Shown: positions 22,866 through 32,391, counted from the stretch's first letter. The stretch is DNA of 64,000 nt from JAFDXJ01 sp039811225 (GCA_039811225.1 JBDHYG010000014.1:1-64000), one strand, 5' to 3'. Numbers and translations are program-made. Notes: generated by a model from the sequence alone, not told the origin.

Positions 22866-24965
22866 ATGAATTTCTATCCGGCTACAGCTTTGCAACAATT
22901 GGAATTTATTGCCGTAAAGGAAATGCTGGCACAGTATTGCCATACGGAGATGGGGCGGATGCTTGTGGAAAATATTCGGGTACATACCCGGAAAGACTTG
23001 ATAGAAACCGCTCTCCAACAAAGCCATGCATATAAATCCATCATACAGCAGGCCATTTTTTTCCCACAAAACAATTTGCAGGTTAGCCGTGAAATAAAAT
23101 TATTGGGCATACCGGGCAGCATTTTATCGGGAGAAGAATGTATGGCGATACATGCTTTCTGTGAAAACATGCGGGCTATTTTTCAATGGTTCTCCATAGA
23201 CCGGCAGCAAGCCTATGCCAGTTTATACCAGGTCATAGCTAACGTAAAGTTTGAGAAGGAAATTAATAAATGTATTGAAGCAGTCCTCGATGAAGATGGT
23301 TCGGTGAAAGACCAGGCCAGTGACACATTGCAAAAAATAAGGTTACAATTATTCCGTCGCCGGCAGGAATTACGACGGGTCTTTGAAAAAGTTATTGCAC
23401 GCCTGCAAAAGGCCGGTTACACAGCGGATATAGCGGAAAGTTTTAGTAATGGCCGGAGGGTGGTGGCAGTTTTAGCAGAGTATAAAAGACAGGTAAAAGG
23501 GATTATGCATGGCGAAAGTGATAGTCGAAAAACAACATTTATCGAACCGGAAGAAACCATCGAACTGAATAATGCCGTGATTATCCTGGAACAGGATGAA
23601 CACAAGGAAATACAAAAAATCCTGCGGGCACTTACTAACCGCTTGCACCCCTATGCACCCTTGATAAAAACTTACCAGGAAATTTCTGGCATATTTGATT
23701 TTATTGCAGCCAAAGCAAAGCTGGCTATTGCCATGCAGGCGAATTTTCCTACGATAACGGACCAGGCTGATATAGATTTGAAAGAAGCGGTTCATCCTTT
23801 ACTTTTCCTCTATAATAAAGCCGCAGGAAAACCCACTGTACCGGTATCTATCCGGTTGAATGAAGATGACAGGATTTTAATTATCAGCGGCCCCAATGCA
23901 GGAGGGAAAACAGTTGCCATGAAGACCATTGCCTTAAACCAGGTCATGATGCAAAGTGGATTACTCGTGCCGGTACATCCTGCATCAGAAATGGGGATTT
24001 TTAAAAAATTATTCATTCATATCGGGGACACACAAAGTTTGCAGTTTGAGTTGAGTACCTATTCGTCACACCTGTTGCATATGAAATATTTTATTGAAGA
24101 AGCAGGTGGAAAGACATTATTCTTTATTGATGAATTAGGAAGTGGAAGTGATCCCGGCCTGGGTGGCGCTTTTGCTGAAGTGATCCTGTCAGAACTGGCA
24201 CATAAGCATGCAAGGGGAGTGGTGACAACGCATTACCTCAATCTCAAAATTATGGCAAATCGTACACCGGGTATATTGAATGGCGCCATGGCATTTGATG
24301 AAAAAAATTTAGTACCCTTATATACCTTAACAATTGGCAAGCCTGGCAGCTCTTATACTTTTTCTATTGCCGAAAGAATAGGCCTTCCTAAAAGACTGAT
24401 TGAGAAAGCAAGAAAACTGGTAGATGAAAACCATTTTCGCCTGGATAAATTACTTAATAAAACTGAACAAGGATTACAGGACATTGCGATTGAACAAAAA
24501 AAATTGCAACAATTACTCCGGGAAAATCAGGCATTGAAAAAGCAATTGGAAAATCATGTTCAAAAAGAACAACACCAGCAAAAAGTGGAATTGCTGCGCC
24601 AACAGAACAAAATAACGGCTGAGCGGATTGCTTATTTGAAAGAAATGGAAATGAAGCTGAAACAAATCGTATTGGAATGGAAAAAAACAGAAGATAAAGA
24701 TCATGTCATCCAACAGATGAAGAATCTGTTATTTAAAAAGAAAGATACCGTTCAAAATAAAAAAGCGAAGCAAAAGACTTTGGCTGCTTATACGGAACTG
24801 CAATGTGAAATCAATATCGGTTCGCAGGTAAAGCTGAAAAACAATTACCAGGTGGGAACCGTTTTGGAAATCCGGAAAAAACGTGCCATAGTACAAGTCG
24901 GGATGTTACCGTTAAATGTGGCTATGGAGGACCTGGTTCCGGTAAAAAAGCGTGAAAACATTTGA
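22866..24965 (+). CDS. mutS2: MutS2-family ATPase lacking the C-terminal Smr domain
   Basis: A 699-residue homologue of MutS2, which acts on branched DNA or collided ribosomes and not in classical mismatch repair. The N-terminal lever/core (YPATALQQLEFIAVKEML) is followed by the clamp, then the ATPase with Walker A ISGPNAGGKTVAMKT, the signature region FELSTYSSHLLHMK, Walker B FFIDELGSGSDPGLGG and switch GVVTTHYLNLK. A charged coiled coil follows (about residues 510-625), then a small beta domain (IGSQVKLKNNYQVGTVLEI). Typical MutS2 proteins of about 780 residues end with an Smr nuclease domain; here the chain stops right after the beta domain, and no Smr-like frame continues downstream. ATG 22866 fits the family better than TTG 22848. 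Confidence 0.92.
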   Translation: MNFYPATALQQLEFIAVKEMLAQYCHTEMGRMLVENIRVHTRKDLIETALQQSHAYKSIIQQAIFFPQNNLQVSREIKLLGIPGSILSGEECMAIHAFCENMRAIFQWFSIDRQQAYASLYQVIANVKFEKEINKCIEAVLDEDGSVKDQASDTLQKIRLQLFRRRQELRRVFEKVIARLQKAGYTADIAESFSNGRRVVAVLAEYKRQVKGIMHGESDSRKTTFIEPEETIELNNAVIILEQDEHKEIQKILRALTNRLHPYAPLIKTYQEISGIFDFIAAKAKLAIAMQANFPTITDQADIDLKEAVHPLLFLYNKAAGKPTVPVSIRLNEDDRILIISGPNAGGKTVAMKTIALNQVMMQSGLLVPVHPASEMGIFKKLFIHIGDTQSLQFELSTYSSHLLHMKYFIEEAGGKTLFFIDELGSGSDPGLGGAFAEVILSELAHKHARGVVTTHYLNLKIMANRTPGILNGAMAFDEKNLVPLYTLTIGKPGSSYTFSIAERIGLPKRLIEKARKLVDENHFRLDKLLNKTEQGLQDIAIEQKKLQQLLRENQALKKQLENHVQKEQHQQKVELLRQQNKITAERIAYLKEMEMKLKQIVLEWKKTEDKDHVIQQMKNLLFKKKDTVQNKKAKQKTLAAYTELQCEINIGSQVKLKNNYQVGTVLEIRKKRAIVQVGMLPLNVAMEDLVPVKKRENI

Positions 24966-24992
24966 CCATATTAAAGTAATTCATTACTTTTA
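24961..24992 (+). promoter_or_regulatory. Promoter (TTTG-N20-TACTTTTA) for the receiver gene
   Basis: TTTG at 24961-24964 (overlapping the mutS2 stop codon) and TACTTTTA at 24985-24992 with a 20-base spacer, the same layout as at 12177-12208. The ATG at 25034 is 41 bases downstream. Confidence 0.5.
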
Positions 24993-25033
24993 CCCGTTCA
25001 GGCATATACCCCCGGCCAAATACATTTTTTATT

Positions 25034-25459
25034 ATGCCTTCATACAAAAATGCCCTATTACTCGACGATGATCCAATTGCGTTAATGGTATGCGAGCGGA
25101 TGATTCGTATCAGCCATTTTGCCGAAACCTGTATTAATTTTCAAAATACCGCGGAAGCATTGAAATTTTTCGCGGAGACACCAGCCGATAGTCCTTCCTA
25201 TCCGGATATTCTCCTGATTGATTTACATATGCCCTTTATGGATGGCTTTGAATTTTTACAAAAAATAAATGAACTGGGCGCAAGGAATGGACACTTCCCG
25301 GATGTGTATGTCCTTTCGTCCACGGTTTATGCCGACGATGAAAATAGGCTGAATCGTTTTCCCTTTGTGAAGAAAATTATTTTGAAACCGCTTACCCCGG
25401 AACATTTTGATTCCGATGCGGCATCAACGCATCATCAGGACATTTACGCTCCTCTGTAA
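25034..25459 (+). CDS. Single-domain response regulator (receiver only)
   Basis: A 141-residue CheY-like receiver. The acidic pocket is LLLDDDPIA, the phospho-acceptor aspartate is in ILLIDLHMPFMDGFEFL (about residue 63), followed by YVLSSTVYADD (switch serine/threonine) and IILKPLTPEHF (conserved lysine). There is no output domain; the family usually relays phosphate or binds a partner. No kinase is adjacent. A C-terminal tail of about 15 residues after the receiver (DSDAASTHHQ) runs into the end of the convergent arginase gene, so the two coding regions overlap by 36 bases. Confidence 0.92.
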   Translation: MPSYKNALLLDDDPIALMVCERMIRISHFAETCINFQNTAEALKFFAETPADSPSYPDILLIDLHMPFMDGFEFLQKINELGARNGHFPDVYVLSSTVYADDENRLNRFPFVKKIILKPLTPEHFDSDAASTHHQDIYAPL

Positions 25460-26371
25460 AATATTAAACGCAATTTCTGCCATCAGGTTTTCCTTATCGA
25501 GTGTGGGGTTGACTTCTGTAATTTCAAAACAACAGATCTTCCGGTTTTGCATAAACTTGCTGACCAGGTCATCCGCTTCCTTTTCGCGCAGGCCGTTATT
25601 TACCGGCGTACCGGTTCCTTTGGAAATAGAGGAATCCATACTATCCACATCAAAACTTATATAGATATCGGTACATTCGCTTAGAGAGCGTATCACGGAA
25701 CGTACAATATTTTCGGCACCTTTTCTTCGCACTTCGGCTGTTGATATAACACGGCAACCATATTTTTCAATCAGGCTTTTCTCTTCTTTTTCGAAATCAC
25801 GTAAGGAAATGAATACAATATCTCCCGGTAATACCTTGGGTGCTATCTTGCCGATATTTTTCAGGTAATCCCATTGTTTTTTTGTTTCAGGGTCCAGTTC
25901 ATGGACTTTGCAGGCTTTATTATCTTCATTGATGGCAGTAGCCAGTGGCATACCATGCATATTTCCGGAAGGAGTGGTATAAGGTGTGTGCAGGTCAGCA
26001 TGCGCATCTATCCATACAACACCCAGGCGGCTCTTGGGTTTCGCAATTTTAATCCCGGCAATGACTGCACCGGCTGTACTATGGTCGCCGCTTAATACTA
26101 CCGGAAAGAAATTGTTTTTGATAGTATCACTGACGGATTTGGAAATTTTATCATACATGGCCACCATTCCTTTAATACGTTTGGCATAAGGTGAAACAAT
26201 CGGCTCATATAACATTTTGTTTTCAGTAGGAATTGTTTCTGCAGGAAAGTTGACAAAGAAATTACTCATAAAATCAAGTGCTGCAATTTTTATCGCATCA
26301 ATGCCCAGGCTGGCACCCCGGGTGCCGGCGCCGATTTCAGATGGAATTTCTATTAGCTTAATATTTTTCAT
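25424..26371 (-). CDS. Arginase (ureohydrolase family)
   Basis: A 315-residue binuclear-manganese hydrolase, most likely arginase (arginine to ornithine and urea). Metal-ligand motifs are present: VVLSGDHSTAGAV (histidine), VVWIDAHADLHTPYTTPSG (DAHAD and substrate loop) and ISFDVDSMDSSISKGTGTP (DVD and the third aspartate). In most members the last motif reads DVDxxDP; here it is DVDSMDS. The substrate loop with HGMPLATA fits arginase better than agmatinase. A -7 box lies 37 bases upstream. No urease or ornithine pathway gene is close. Confidence 0.92.
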   Translation of the reverse strand: MKNIKLIEIPSEIGAGTRGASLGIDAIKIAALDFMSNFFVNFPAETIPTENKMLYEPIVSPYAKRIKGMVAMYDKISKSVSDTIKNNFFPVVLSGDHSTAGAVIAGIKIAKPKSRLGVVWIDAHADLHTPYTTPSGNMHGMPLATAINEDNKACKVHELDPETKKQWDYLKNIGKIAPKVLPGDIVFISLRDFEKEEKSLIEKYGCRVISTAEVRRKGAENIVRSVIRSLSECTDIYISFDVDSMDSSISKGTGTPVNNGLREKEADDLVSKFMQNRKICCFEITEVNPTLDKENLMAEIAFNILQRSVNVLMMR

Positions 26372-26408
26372 ATAATTTATTTTTCAAAAAAAGTCATGCA
26401 CAGTATTG

Positions 26409-26416
26409 CAAATATA
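26409..26416 (-). promoter_or_regulatory. Candidate -7 box (TATATTTG) for arginase
   Basis: Exact TAnnTTTG match on the minus strand, 37 bases before the ATG at 26371. No clear -33 element. Confidence 0.45.
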
Positions 26417-26450
26417 AGTGCTAGATTTTTCTCCTTTCTCCGCGATAAAA

Positions 26451-27098
26451 TTATCGGCTGAAAAAAATGATGCCGCAAAATAGCAAGACCAGGGCCAGGT
26501 ACACCCATACTTCATAATGTTTCCAGGTTTGTGTTCTTTTCTTCTGACGAAGAACTTGCCCGATTTGTGCTAATGCCGGTGCATGCACATGTTGGATTGT
26601 TTGCAGGTTTTTGCATATAATTTCAACAGCAGGATAGGGAAGATACAAGCAACATTTCAATAAAATAGCCGTTATCTCTTCGTTGGTCTGTTCGTTGGAT
26701 GATTTTGTTAAATATTGTAAGGCAGCCGGCGATAAGACCTGGCGGGCTTTTTCTGTAAGTAAACGAGGGCTGATACGGAGGGTATCTACTTGTTCCAAGA
26801 TGGTTTGAAATTTTCGACAATCCGTAATAATAGATACAGCATTGACGATTTTTTCACTGGGAACGAAATGACCATAAAAATATACATCATGGTATTGCTT
26901 TCGTTTGACAGGGTCCTGTAAAACCTCCCAGGCTTCTGATATCTGGAGGAAACGGGAATAGGCCAGGTGATCTCCCGGGCTCCTGTCGGGGTGATATTTC
27001 ATCACCAGGTTGCGGTAAGCCATCTTTATTTCATGGAGCGATGCCGATGGTGAAACACCCAGCACAGCATAAAAGTCTTTGAACTCTTTTTTTATCAC
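26451..27098 (-). CDS. J-domain (DnaJ-like) membrane protein
   Basis: A 215-residue protein with an N-terminal J domain (about residues 6-70: DFYAVLGVSPSASLHEIKMA, then the HPDRSPGD loop with the essential HPD, then EAWEVLQDPVKRKQYHD) and one C-terminal membrane helix (WVYLALVLLFCGIIFF). It should recruit and stimulate DnaK at the membrane; substrates are unknown. The frame can start with TTG at 27158, but a perfect -7 box lies at 27114-27121, downstream of that TTG, so I chose GTG 27098, which also places the J domain at the usual distance from the N-terminus. Confidence 0.85.
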   Translation of the reverse strand: MIKKEFKDFYAVLGVSPSASLHEIKMAYRNLVMKYHPDRSPGDHLAYSRFLQISEAWEVLQDPVKRKQYHDVYFYGHFVPSEKIVNAVSIITDCRKFQTILEQVDTLRISPRLLTEKARQVLSPAALQYLTKSSNEQTNEEITAILLKCCLYLPYPAVEIICKNLQTIQHVHAPALAQIGQVLRQKKRTQTWKHYEVWVYLALVLLFCGIIFFSR

Positions 27099-27113
27099 GA
27101 GGCCATTTAATTT

Positions 27114-27121
27114 CAAAAGTA
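27114..27121 (-). promoter_or_regulatory. Candidate -7 box (TACTTTTG) that fixes the J-domain start
   Basis: Exact TAnnTTTG match on the minus strand, 15 bases before GTG 27098. If used, the upstream TTG at 27158 would not be in the message. Confidence 0.45.
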
Positions 27122-27286
27122 AATGAAAAAATGCAGGGTGAAGGTTAGCAGGTTGCAACTAATCAGAATAGGTGATTTATATTTCTTTCCACCATTTCTC
27201 CACAGGAAAAAATGGTCGCTTTCATTTTTTGTGGTTTTCCACTAAGTTCGCAGGGGTATTCATACCCAGCATGTAAATTTAGCAAT

Positions 27287-30200
27287 ATGCGTTTGAAACA
27301 ACTCGAGATAAAAGGCTTTAAAAGTTTTGCCGATAAAACCGTTATCAATTTTGATGAAGGTATAACCGGCGTTATCGGTCCCAATGGCTGTGGCAAGAGC
27401 AATATCATTGACAGTATTCGTTGGGTGATCGGGGAACAAAAAATTTCTTCCCTGCGCAGTGAAAACCTGGAAGCTTTAATTTTTAATGGCTCTAAAACCC
27501 GTAGTGGAAGTGGCCTGGCAGAAGTGAGCCTGACCTTTGAAAACACCAAAAACCTTTTACCCACTGAGTTCTCTACAGTAACGGTTACGCGCCGCTATTA
27601 TAAAAACGGGGAGAGTGAATACCGCCTGAATAATGTAGCCTGCCGGTTGAAAGATATTCATAACTTGTTTATGGATACAGGTATCAGCAATGACAGTTAT
27701 GCAATCATTGAGCTGGCGATGGTGGATGATATCATTAAAGATAAAGACAACAGCCGCCGCCGTATGCTGGAACAGGCTGCCGGCATCACTATTTACAAAG
27801 CCCGTAAAAAAGAAGCAACCGCTAAGTTAGATGCAACAGAAACAGACTTAAACCGGATTGAAGACCTTTTATTTGAAATTCATAACCAGGTAAAAACACT
27901 GGAAAGCCAGGCAAAGAAAGCAGAGAAATTTTATGAGATTAAAAATGAATACCGCGAGGTTTCTATAGAACTGGCTAAAGCTTCACTCGAAGGGTATAAT
28001 TCCAGTTTCCTGGAGATGACTGCGAATATGGATGCCGCATTGGATGCTAAAGCGCAATTAGATGCGCAGATTGCAAAGGAAGATGCAGCGCTGGAAAATG
28101 AGAAATTGCAGTTTGCTGAAGCCGAAAAAGCTTTACATGAAAAACAAACACGTTTCAATGAATTGATGCAGCACCTGAAGAATAAAGAAAATGACAAAAA
28201 CCTGGCTGCTCAAAAATTGACTTACCTGTTGGATAAGGAAAAAAATCTTTCCCTTTTCCTTGAAAATGCTGAAGGCCAGTTACATACCATCCAGGATTCC
28301 ATCCGTTTTACAGAATTGCAAACCGAAAAAGAAAATGAAGAATTGACTACACAGGCAGCTGCCTTGAATAATACCCGGGAAAAAACCGAAGAAGCCAGGA
28401 ATTTATTTGATACTAAAAGGGGTGCGCTGGATAGTATCCGACGCCGCCTGCAGGAGATTCAGCGGAAACAATTTGACGCAGAAAAAAAAGTAGCCATTGC
28501 CGATACACTCATTCAAAACCTTGACCGTTCAAAGGACCAGGTACAACAGGATCAGCAGACCAGATCAACGCAACAGGCATCTTATGAAGAAAAGCTTCAA
28601 TCAATACAACAGGAACTGGAAGAAAAGAAAAATGCACATAGTTTATTACAAGCAGAACAGGTACGGGTAAAAGAACAAATCCTGGAAGTACAAGCTACCC
28701 TGGAAAAATTGCGCAATGAACTGATGGATGAAAACCGGAAGCTGGATGCAAAACGGAATGAGTATAACCTGCTGAAAAGCCTGATTGATTCAATGGAAGG
28801 GTACCCGGAGAGTGTAAAATTTTTGCACCAGAATGCAGAATGGGGCACACAGGCGCCAATACTTTCCGATATTTTATATGTACAGGAAGATTACCGGAAA
28901 GCACTGGAAAATGTACTGGAACCTTATCTGAATTATTATGTTGTAAGAAACCTGGAAGAAGGAATACGGGCTATCAATTTATTAAATGATCATAAGAAAG
29001 GAAAGGCCAATTTTTTTATACTTGACCAGGTGCGCCATAATCAAAACAGTATTGAACAACCGGAAAACACATTGCCTGCATTGGAAGTTGTGGAAACGGA
29101 TGAAGAATATGCAGCATTGGCAAAATACCTGTTGGGCCATGTTTTTATCGCATCCAATGATGATGCCTTACAAGCAGCGCCAGAACGTGCCGTAATTATT
29201 GAAAAGACAGGCAAGTATATAAAAGGCACTTATACCCTGAGGGGTGGCAGTACCGGTTTATTTGAAGGACAAAAGATCGGCCGCGCCAAGAACCTGGAAA
29301 AAATGCAGGATGAAATTATCCTGCAGGACGCTGTGGTGAATGCCCTGAAAAATGAAATGAAAAAACAGCAGGACACCCTTTCACAGAATACTGCTATGTT
29401 GAAAGATAACCAGGTCAAACAGGCGGAGCATGAAATTAACCAGTTAAATAATGAACACTATGCCATAAAAAATAAACTGGAAACGTTACAACAGGCATTT
29501 GAAACCGGTGCCCAGCGCCTGGCAGAAGTACTGCAAAAACTGGAAGAAGCGCAAAATGGTATTAGGCATACCCGGGAAGAATTTGTGCTATTGAATACCG
29601 AACTGCAACAAGTCTCCGGGGAATTAAGAATTGCGGAAAATGATTTTAGTGAAACGGAAAAGACCTATAATGAATTAGCCCGGGTATATAATGAACGCAA
29701 CCTGCAGGTAGCACAACAGCAAAATAAGATAACTGCCTTACAGCAGGAGCTGGCTTTTAAATCAAAGCAGTTAAAAGAATTGCATGAACAAATCGGCCTG
29801 AACACAGAACAATTTAAAAATGTACAGGCAGAAATCATAAGCGGTCGGCAACAATTGGAAGAAACAGAAACGGCGCTGTTGTCTTTTATGCAGGAAAAAG
29901 AACAGGAAGAAAAGAAATTGAATGAAGCCGACCAGGCATTCTCTAATTTTAGAAATGTCCTGCAGGTTAAAGAAGCAGCCTTGCGTAACCGGTTAAAAGA
30001 AAAAGAAAATAAAGAACGTTATGCAGGAGAATTGAAGGACCAGCTTAATGAATTGAAATTACACCTGGCCGGCATGAAAGAACGTATGCAGGTGGAATTC
30101 AATGTGCAACTAGATACGATATTAGCGGAAGCCCGGAAAAATGATACCGCCCTGGAAGAATTACAGGCCAGTGCAGCCCGCATGAAAAAGCGCCTGGAAA

Positions 30201-30808
30201 ATATGGGTGAAATTAATTCCATGGCCATTGAAGCCTATGCTGAAATGAAGCAACGCTATGCATTTATTCTCGAACAAAAAAATGACCTGGTTTCTGCCCG
30301 TGAAAGCCTGCTGCAAACGATCCAGGAGGTGGGCGCTACCGCTAATCGCCAGTTCCTGGAAACATTTAATAAAGTCCGTGAAAATTTCCAGCACGTGTTC
30401 AAAGCGCTATTTACAGATGAAGACACAGCCGATCTTGTACTGGACAACCCGGAAAATCTGGCAGAAACCGGCATTGAAATTATTGCAAAGCCAAAAGGTA
30501 AACGGCCATCTTCTATTACCCAATTAAGCGGTGGTGAAAAAACACTTACTGCCACCGCGTTGTTATTTTCCATTTATCTTATCAAGCCCGCTCCATTCTG
30601 CATCCTGGATGAAGTGGATGCACCATTGGATGATGTGAATGTGGGAAAATTTACACAGATGATCCAACAATTCAGTGAGAATTCCCAATTCATCATTATT
30701 ACGCACAACAAAATGACGATGAATGCCGTGGATGTAATTTATGGTGTCACCATGCAAGAGCCGGGTGTAAGTAAATTGGTACCGGTAGATTTCCGGAGCT
30801 TGATTTAA
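27287..30808 (+). CDS. smc: Chromosome segregation protein SMC
   Basis: A 1173-residue SMC ATPase that organises and segregates the chromosome with ScpA/ScpB. The N-terminal head has Walker A GVIGPNGCGKSNIIDSIRW; two long coiled coils flank a hinge at about residues 515-665 (SVKFLHQNAEWGTQAPILSD; LRGGSTGLFEGQKIGR); the C-terminal head carries the ABC signature TQLSGGEKTLTATALLF and Walker B FCILDEVDAPLDD. Length is normal. The frame opens at 27212, but the family start is MRLKQLEIKGFKSFADK at 27287. A near-consensus -7 element, TAAATTTA at 27274-27281, ends five bases before this ATG. Confidence 0.97.
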   Translation: MRLKQLEIKGFKSFADKTVINFDEGITGVIGPNGCGKSNIIDSIRWVIGEQKISSLRSENLEALIFNGSKTRSGSGLAEVSLTFENTKNLLPTEFSTVTVTRRYYKNGESEYRLNNVACRLKDIHNLFMDTGISNDSYAIIELAMVDDIIKDKDNSRRRMLEQAAGITIYKARKKEATAKLDATETDLNRIEDLLFEIHNQVKTLESQAKKAEKFYEIKNEYREVSIELAKASLEGYNSSFLEMTANMDAALDAKAQLDAQIAKEDAALENEKLQFAEAEKALHEKQTRFNELMQHLKNKENDKNLAAQKLTYLLDKEKNLSLFLENAEGQLHTIQDSIRFTELQTEKENEELTTQAAALNNTREKTEEARNLFDTKRGALDSIRRRLQEIQRKQFDAEKKVAIADTLIQNLDRSKDQVQQDQQTRSTQQASYEEKLQSIQQELEEKKNAHSLLQAEQVRVKEQILEVQATLEKLRNELMDENRKLDAKRNEYNLLKSLIDSMEGYPESVKFLHQNAEWGTQAPILSDILYVQEDYRKALENVLEPYLNYYVVRNLEEGIRAINLLNDHKKGKANFFILDQVRHNQNSIEQPENTLPALEVVETDEEYAALAKYLLGHVFIASNDDALQAAPERAVIIEKTGKYIKGTYTLRGGSTGLFEGQKIGRAKNLEKMQDEIILQDAVVNALKNEMKKQQDTLSQNTAMLKDNQVKQAEHEINQLNNEHYAIKNKLETLQQAFETGAQRLAEVLQKLEEAQNGIRHTREEFVLLNTELQQVSGELRIAENDFSETEKTYNELARVYNERNLQVAQQQNKITALQQELAFKSKQLKELHEQIGLNTEQFKNVQAEIISGRQQLEETETALLSFMQEKEQEEKKLNEADQAFSNFRNVLQVKEAALRNRLKEKENKERYAGELKDQLNELKLHLAGMKERMQVEFNVQLDTILAEARKNDTALEELQASAARMKKRLENMGEINSMAIEAYAEMKQRYAFILEQKNDLVSARESLLQTIQEVGATANRQFLETFNKVRENFQHVFKALFTDEDTADLVLDNPENLAETGIEIIAKPKGKRPSSITQLSGGEKTLTATALLFSIYLIKPAPFCILDEVDAPLDDVNVGKFTQMIQQFSENSQFIIITHNKMTMNAVDVIYGVTMQEPGVSKLVPVDFRSLI

Positions 30809-30819
30809 AATCGGATACA

Positions 30820-31254
30820 TTGATCAGGACAGCCATCCTTTTTTATATCATTATCTATTCTTTGTATACAGTATTTACAAGGCGACCAGATTATTTCGAT
30901 GGAACTATTATACCGGCAACCATACAATTCAACACAGAGGTGCATACCCAAAAAAAATTACCTTTTGCCCACTACCTGGCAAGTGGAAAAATGTATGCTG
31001 TGGATGCTTCTTACCTGTTTAGGAATTACCATAGCGGGGAACAGGTGCAGGTTATTTATGAAGCTTCCAATCCGGCACAGGCAGGTATTTACAGCTGGTG
31101 GGGGTATTGGTTAAGATGGCAGGAAATTATACCATCACTGCTTATTTATAGTATTTTATTTTATGCAGCTTTTTCCATTTCAAAGAAAGAAGCAGGAGAC
31201 ACGATAATCGAAACAGAAAAGGCATACCGGAAAAAGAAAAAATATGCAGACTAA
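30820..31254 (+). CDS. Small two-helix membrane protein (DUF3592-like), TTG start
   Basis: A 144-residue protein with a membrane helix at each end (AILFYIIIYSLYTVF, residues 5-19; IIPSLLIYSILFYAAF, about 113-128) and an extracytoplasmic middle with a beta-rich pattern (HSGEQVQVIYEASNPAQAGIY), similar to DUF3592 proteins of unknown function. No in-frame ATG exists before residue 58, and the TTG at 30820 is the only start that keeps the first helix; it lies 11 bases after the smc stop codon, so smc and this gene are probably cotranscribed. A terminator follows immediately. Confidence 0.7.
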   Translation: MIRTAILFYIIIYSLYTVFTRRPDYFDGTIIPATIQFNTEVHTQKKLPFAHYLASGKMYAVDASYLFRNYHSGEQVQVIYEASNPAQAGIYSWWGYWLRWQEIIPSLLIYSILFYAAFSISKKEAGDTIIETEKAYRKKKKYAD

Positions 31255-31284
31255 AAAAGCATCCTTTGTATAAAAGATGCTTTT
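31255..31284 (+). terminator. Hairpin terminator after the smc-DUF3592-like pair
   Basis: AAAAGCATC (31255-31263) pairs with GATGCTTTT (31276-31284), nine base pairs with an extra inner TTT/AAA pairing. The A-run before and T-run after make it usable in either direction. Confidence 0.65.
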
Positions 31285-31416
31285 CCTAATTCAAGGTGTT
31301 ATTTATAGGTCAACACTGCTTTTATGACGATGGTATAGGTAAAAAGTTTAATCAGCTATTTTTTCTGCACAAATAAATATTCTTTTTTATTTTTAAGCGC
31401 CTATTAAATTGAGTCC

Positions 31417-32391
31417 ATGAACCTTTTCTGGAGAAATATTATTACTTATACTATCCTACGTAATAAAAAGATACCCGCAAACCGGGATCAGCATTCTACC
31501 TATGTTTTGGCCAGGGGTTACCGTGAATTTATCATTGGGGTAAAGGGTTATACCCGGGATTTTTTCCTGATATCCATTGGCATTTTTTCTGCTTCATTCG
31601 GTTTCAAAGGCTTTTTGCTTACGAATCATTTCATTGATGGTGGTGCTACGGGTATTTCATTGTTAATTACTGCACTCACAAAATTTCCCCTGCAATACCT
31701 CATCATTCTTGTCAATTTACCTTTTATCATTTTAGGCTATAATACATTGGGGCGGCGTTTTGCCGTGAAAGCCGGCCTGGCTATTTTGGGCCTGTCCATT
31801 TGCCTGGCATCTGTAGAATTTCCTAATATCACCAATGATAATTTACTGGTTGCATTATTTGGTGGTTTTTTTCTCGGTGCAGGTATTGGCTTTGCCGTAC
31901 GTGGTGGCGCTGTGATTGATGGTACCGAGATCCTGGCCATTTATTTAAGTAAGAAAATGGGCACAACCATGGGTGATATCATTGTTATCATCAACGTGCT
32001 TATTTTTTCAGCTGCCGCTTATTTTTTGAGTGTGGAAATTGCCTTGTATTCCATGGTTACTTACCTGGCCGCTTCTAAAACACTTGATTTTATTATTGAA
32101 GGTATTGAACAATATATTGGTGTGACTATTATTTCTCCTCACAATGAAGAGATCCGGCAAATGATCATAACCAAATTGGGCCGCGGTGTTACGGTGTATA
32201 GCGGTAAAAGGGGCTATGGACGAAGAGGAGAAACCCGTGACACGGATATTTTATATACTGTTATTACCCGGTTGGAGATTAATAAACTGAATATTGAAAT
32301 TGAAAAGATAACACCGGATGCATTTATTGTAATGAGCAGTGTAAAAGATACTAAAGGAGGTATGATTAAAAGGAGACCACTGGATCATTAG
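31417..32391 (+). CDS. YitT family membrane protein
   Basis: A 324-residue protein with an N-terminal extension of about 45 residues, five or six membrane helices (ISIGIFSASFGFKGFLL; YLIILVNLPFIILGY; LLVALFGGFFLGAGIGFAV; IIVIINVLIFSAAAYF) and a C-terminal cytoplasmic DUF2179 domain (GVTIISPHNEEIRQMII; GVTVYSGKRGYG; LYTVITRLEINKL). The motif GGATGISLLI after the first helices is typical of YitT/YpjC. The molecular function is not known. The 162-base gap before it contains the terminator and no gene. Confidence 0.87.
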   Translation: MNLFWRNIITYTILRNKKIPANRDQHSTYVLARGYREFIIGVKGYTRDFFLISIGIFSASFGFKGFLLTNHFIDGGATGISLLITALTKFPLQYLIILVNLPFIILGYNTLGRRFAVKAGLAILGLSICLASVEFPNITNDNLLVALFGGFFLGAGIGFAVRGGAVIDGTEILAIYLSKKMGTTMGDIIVIINVLIFSAAAYFLSVEIALYSMVTYLAASKTLDFIIEGIEQYIGVTIISPHNEEIRQMIITKLGRGVTVYSGKRGYGRRGETRDTDILYTVITRLEINKLNIEIEKITPDAFIVMSSVKDTKGGMIKRRPLDH

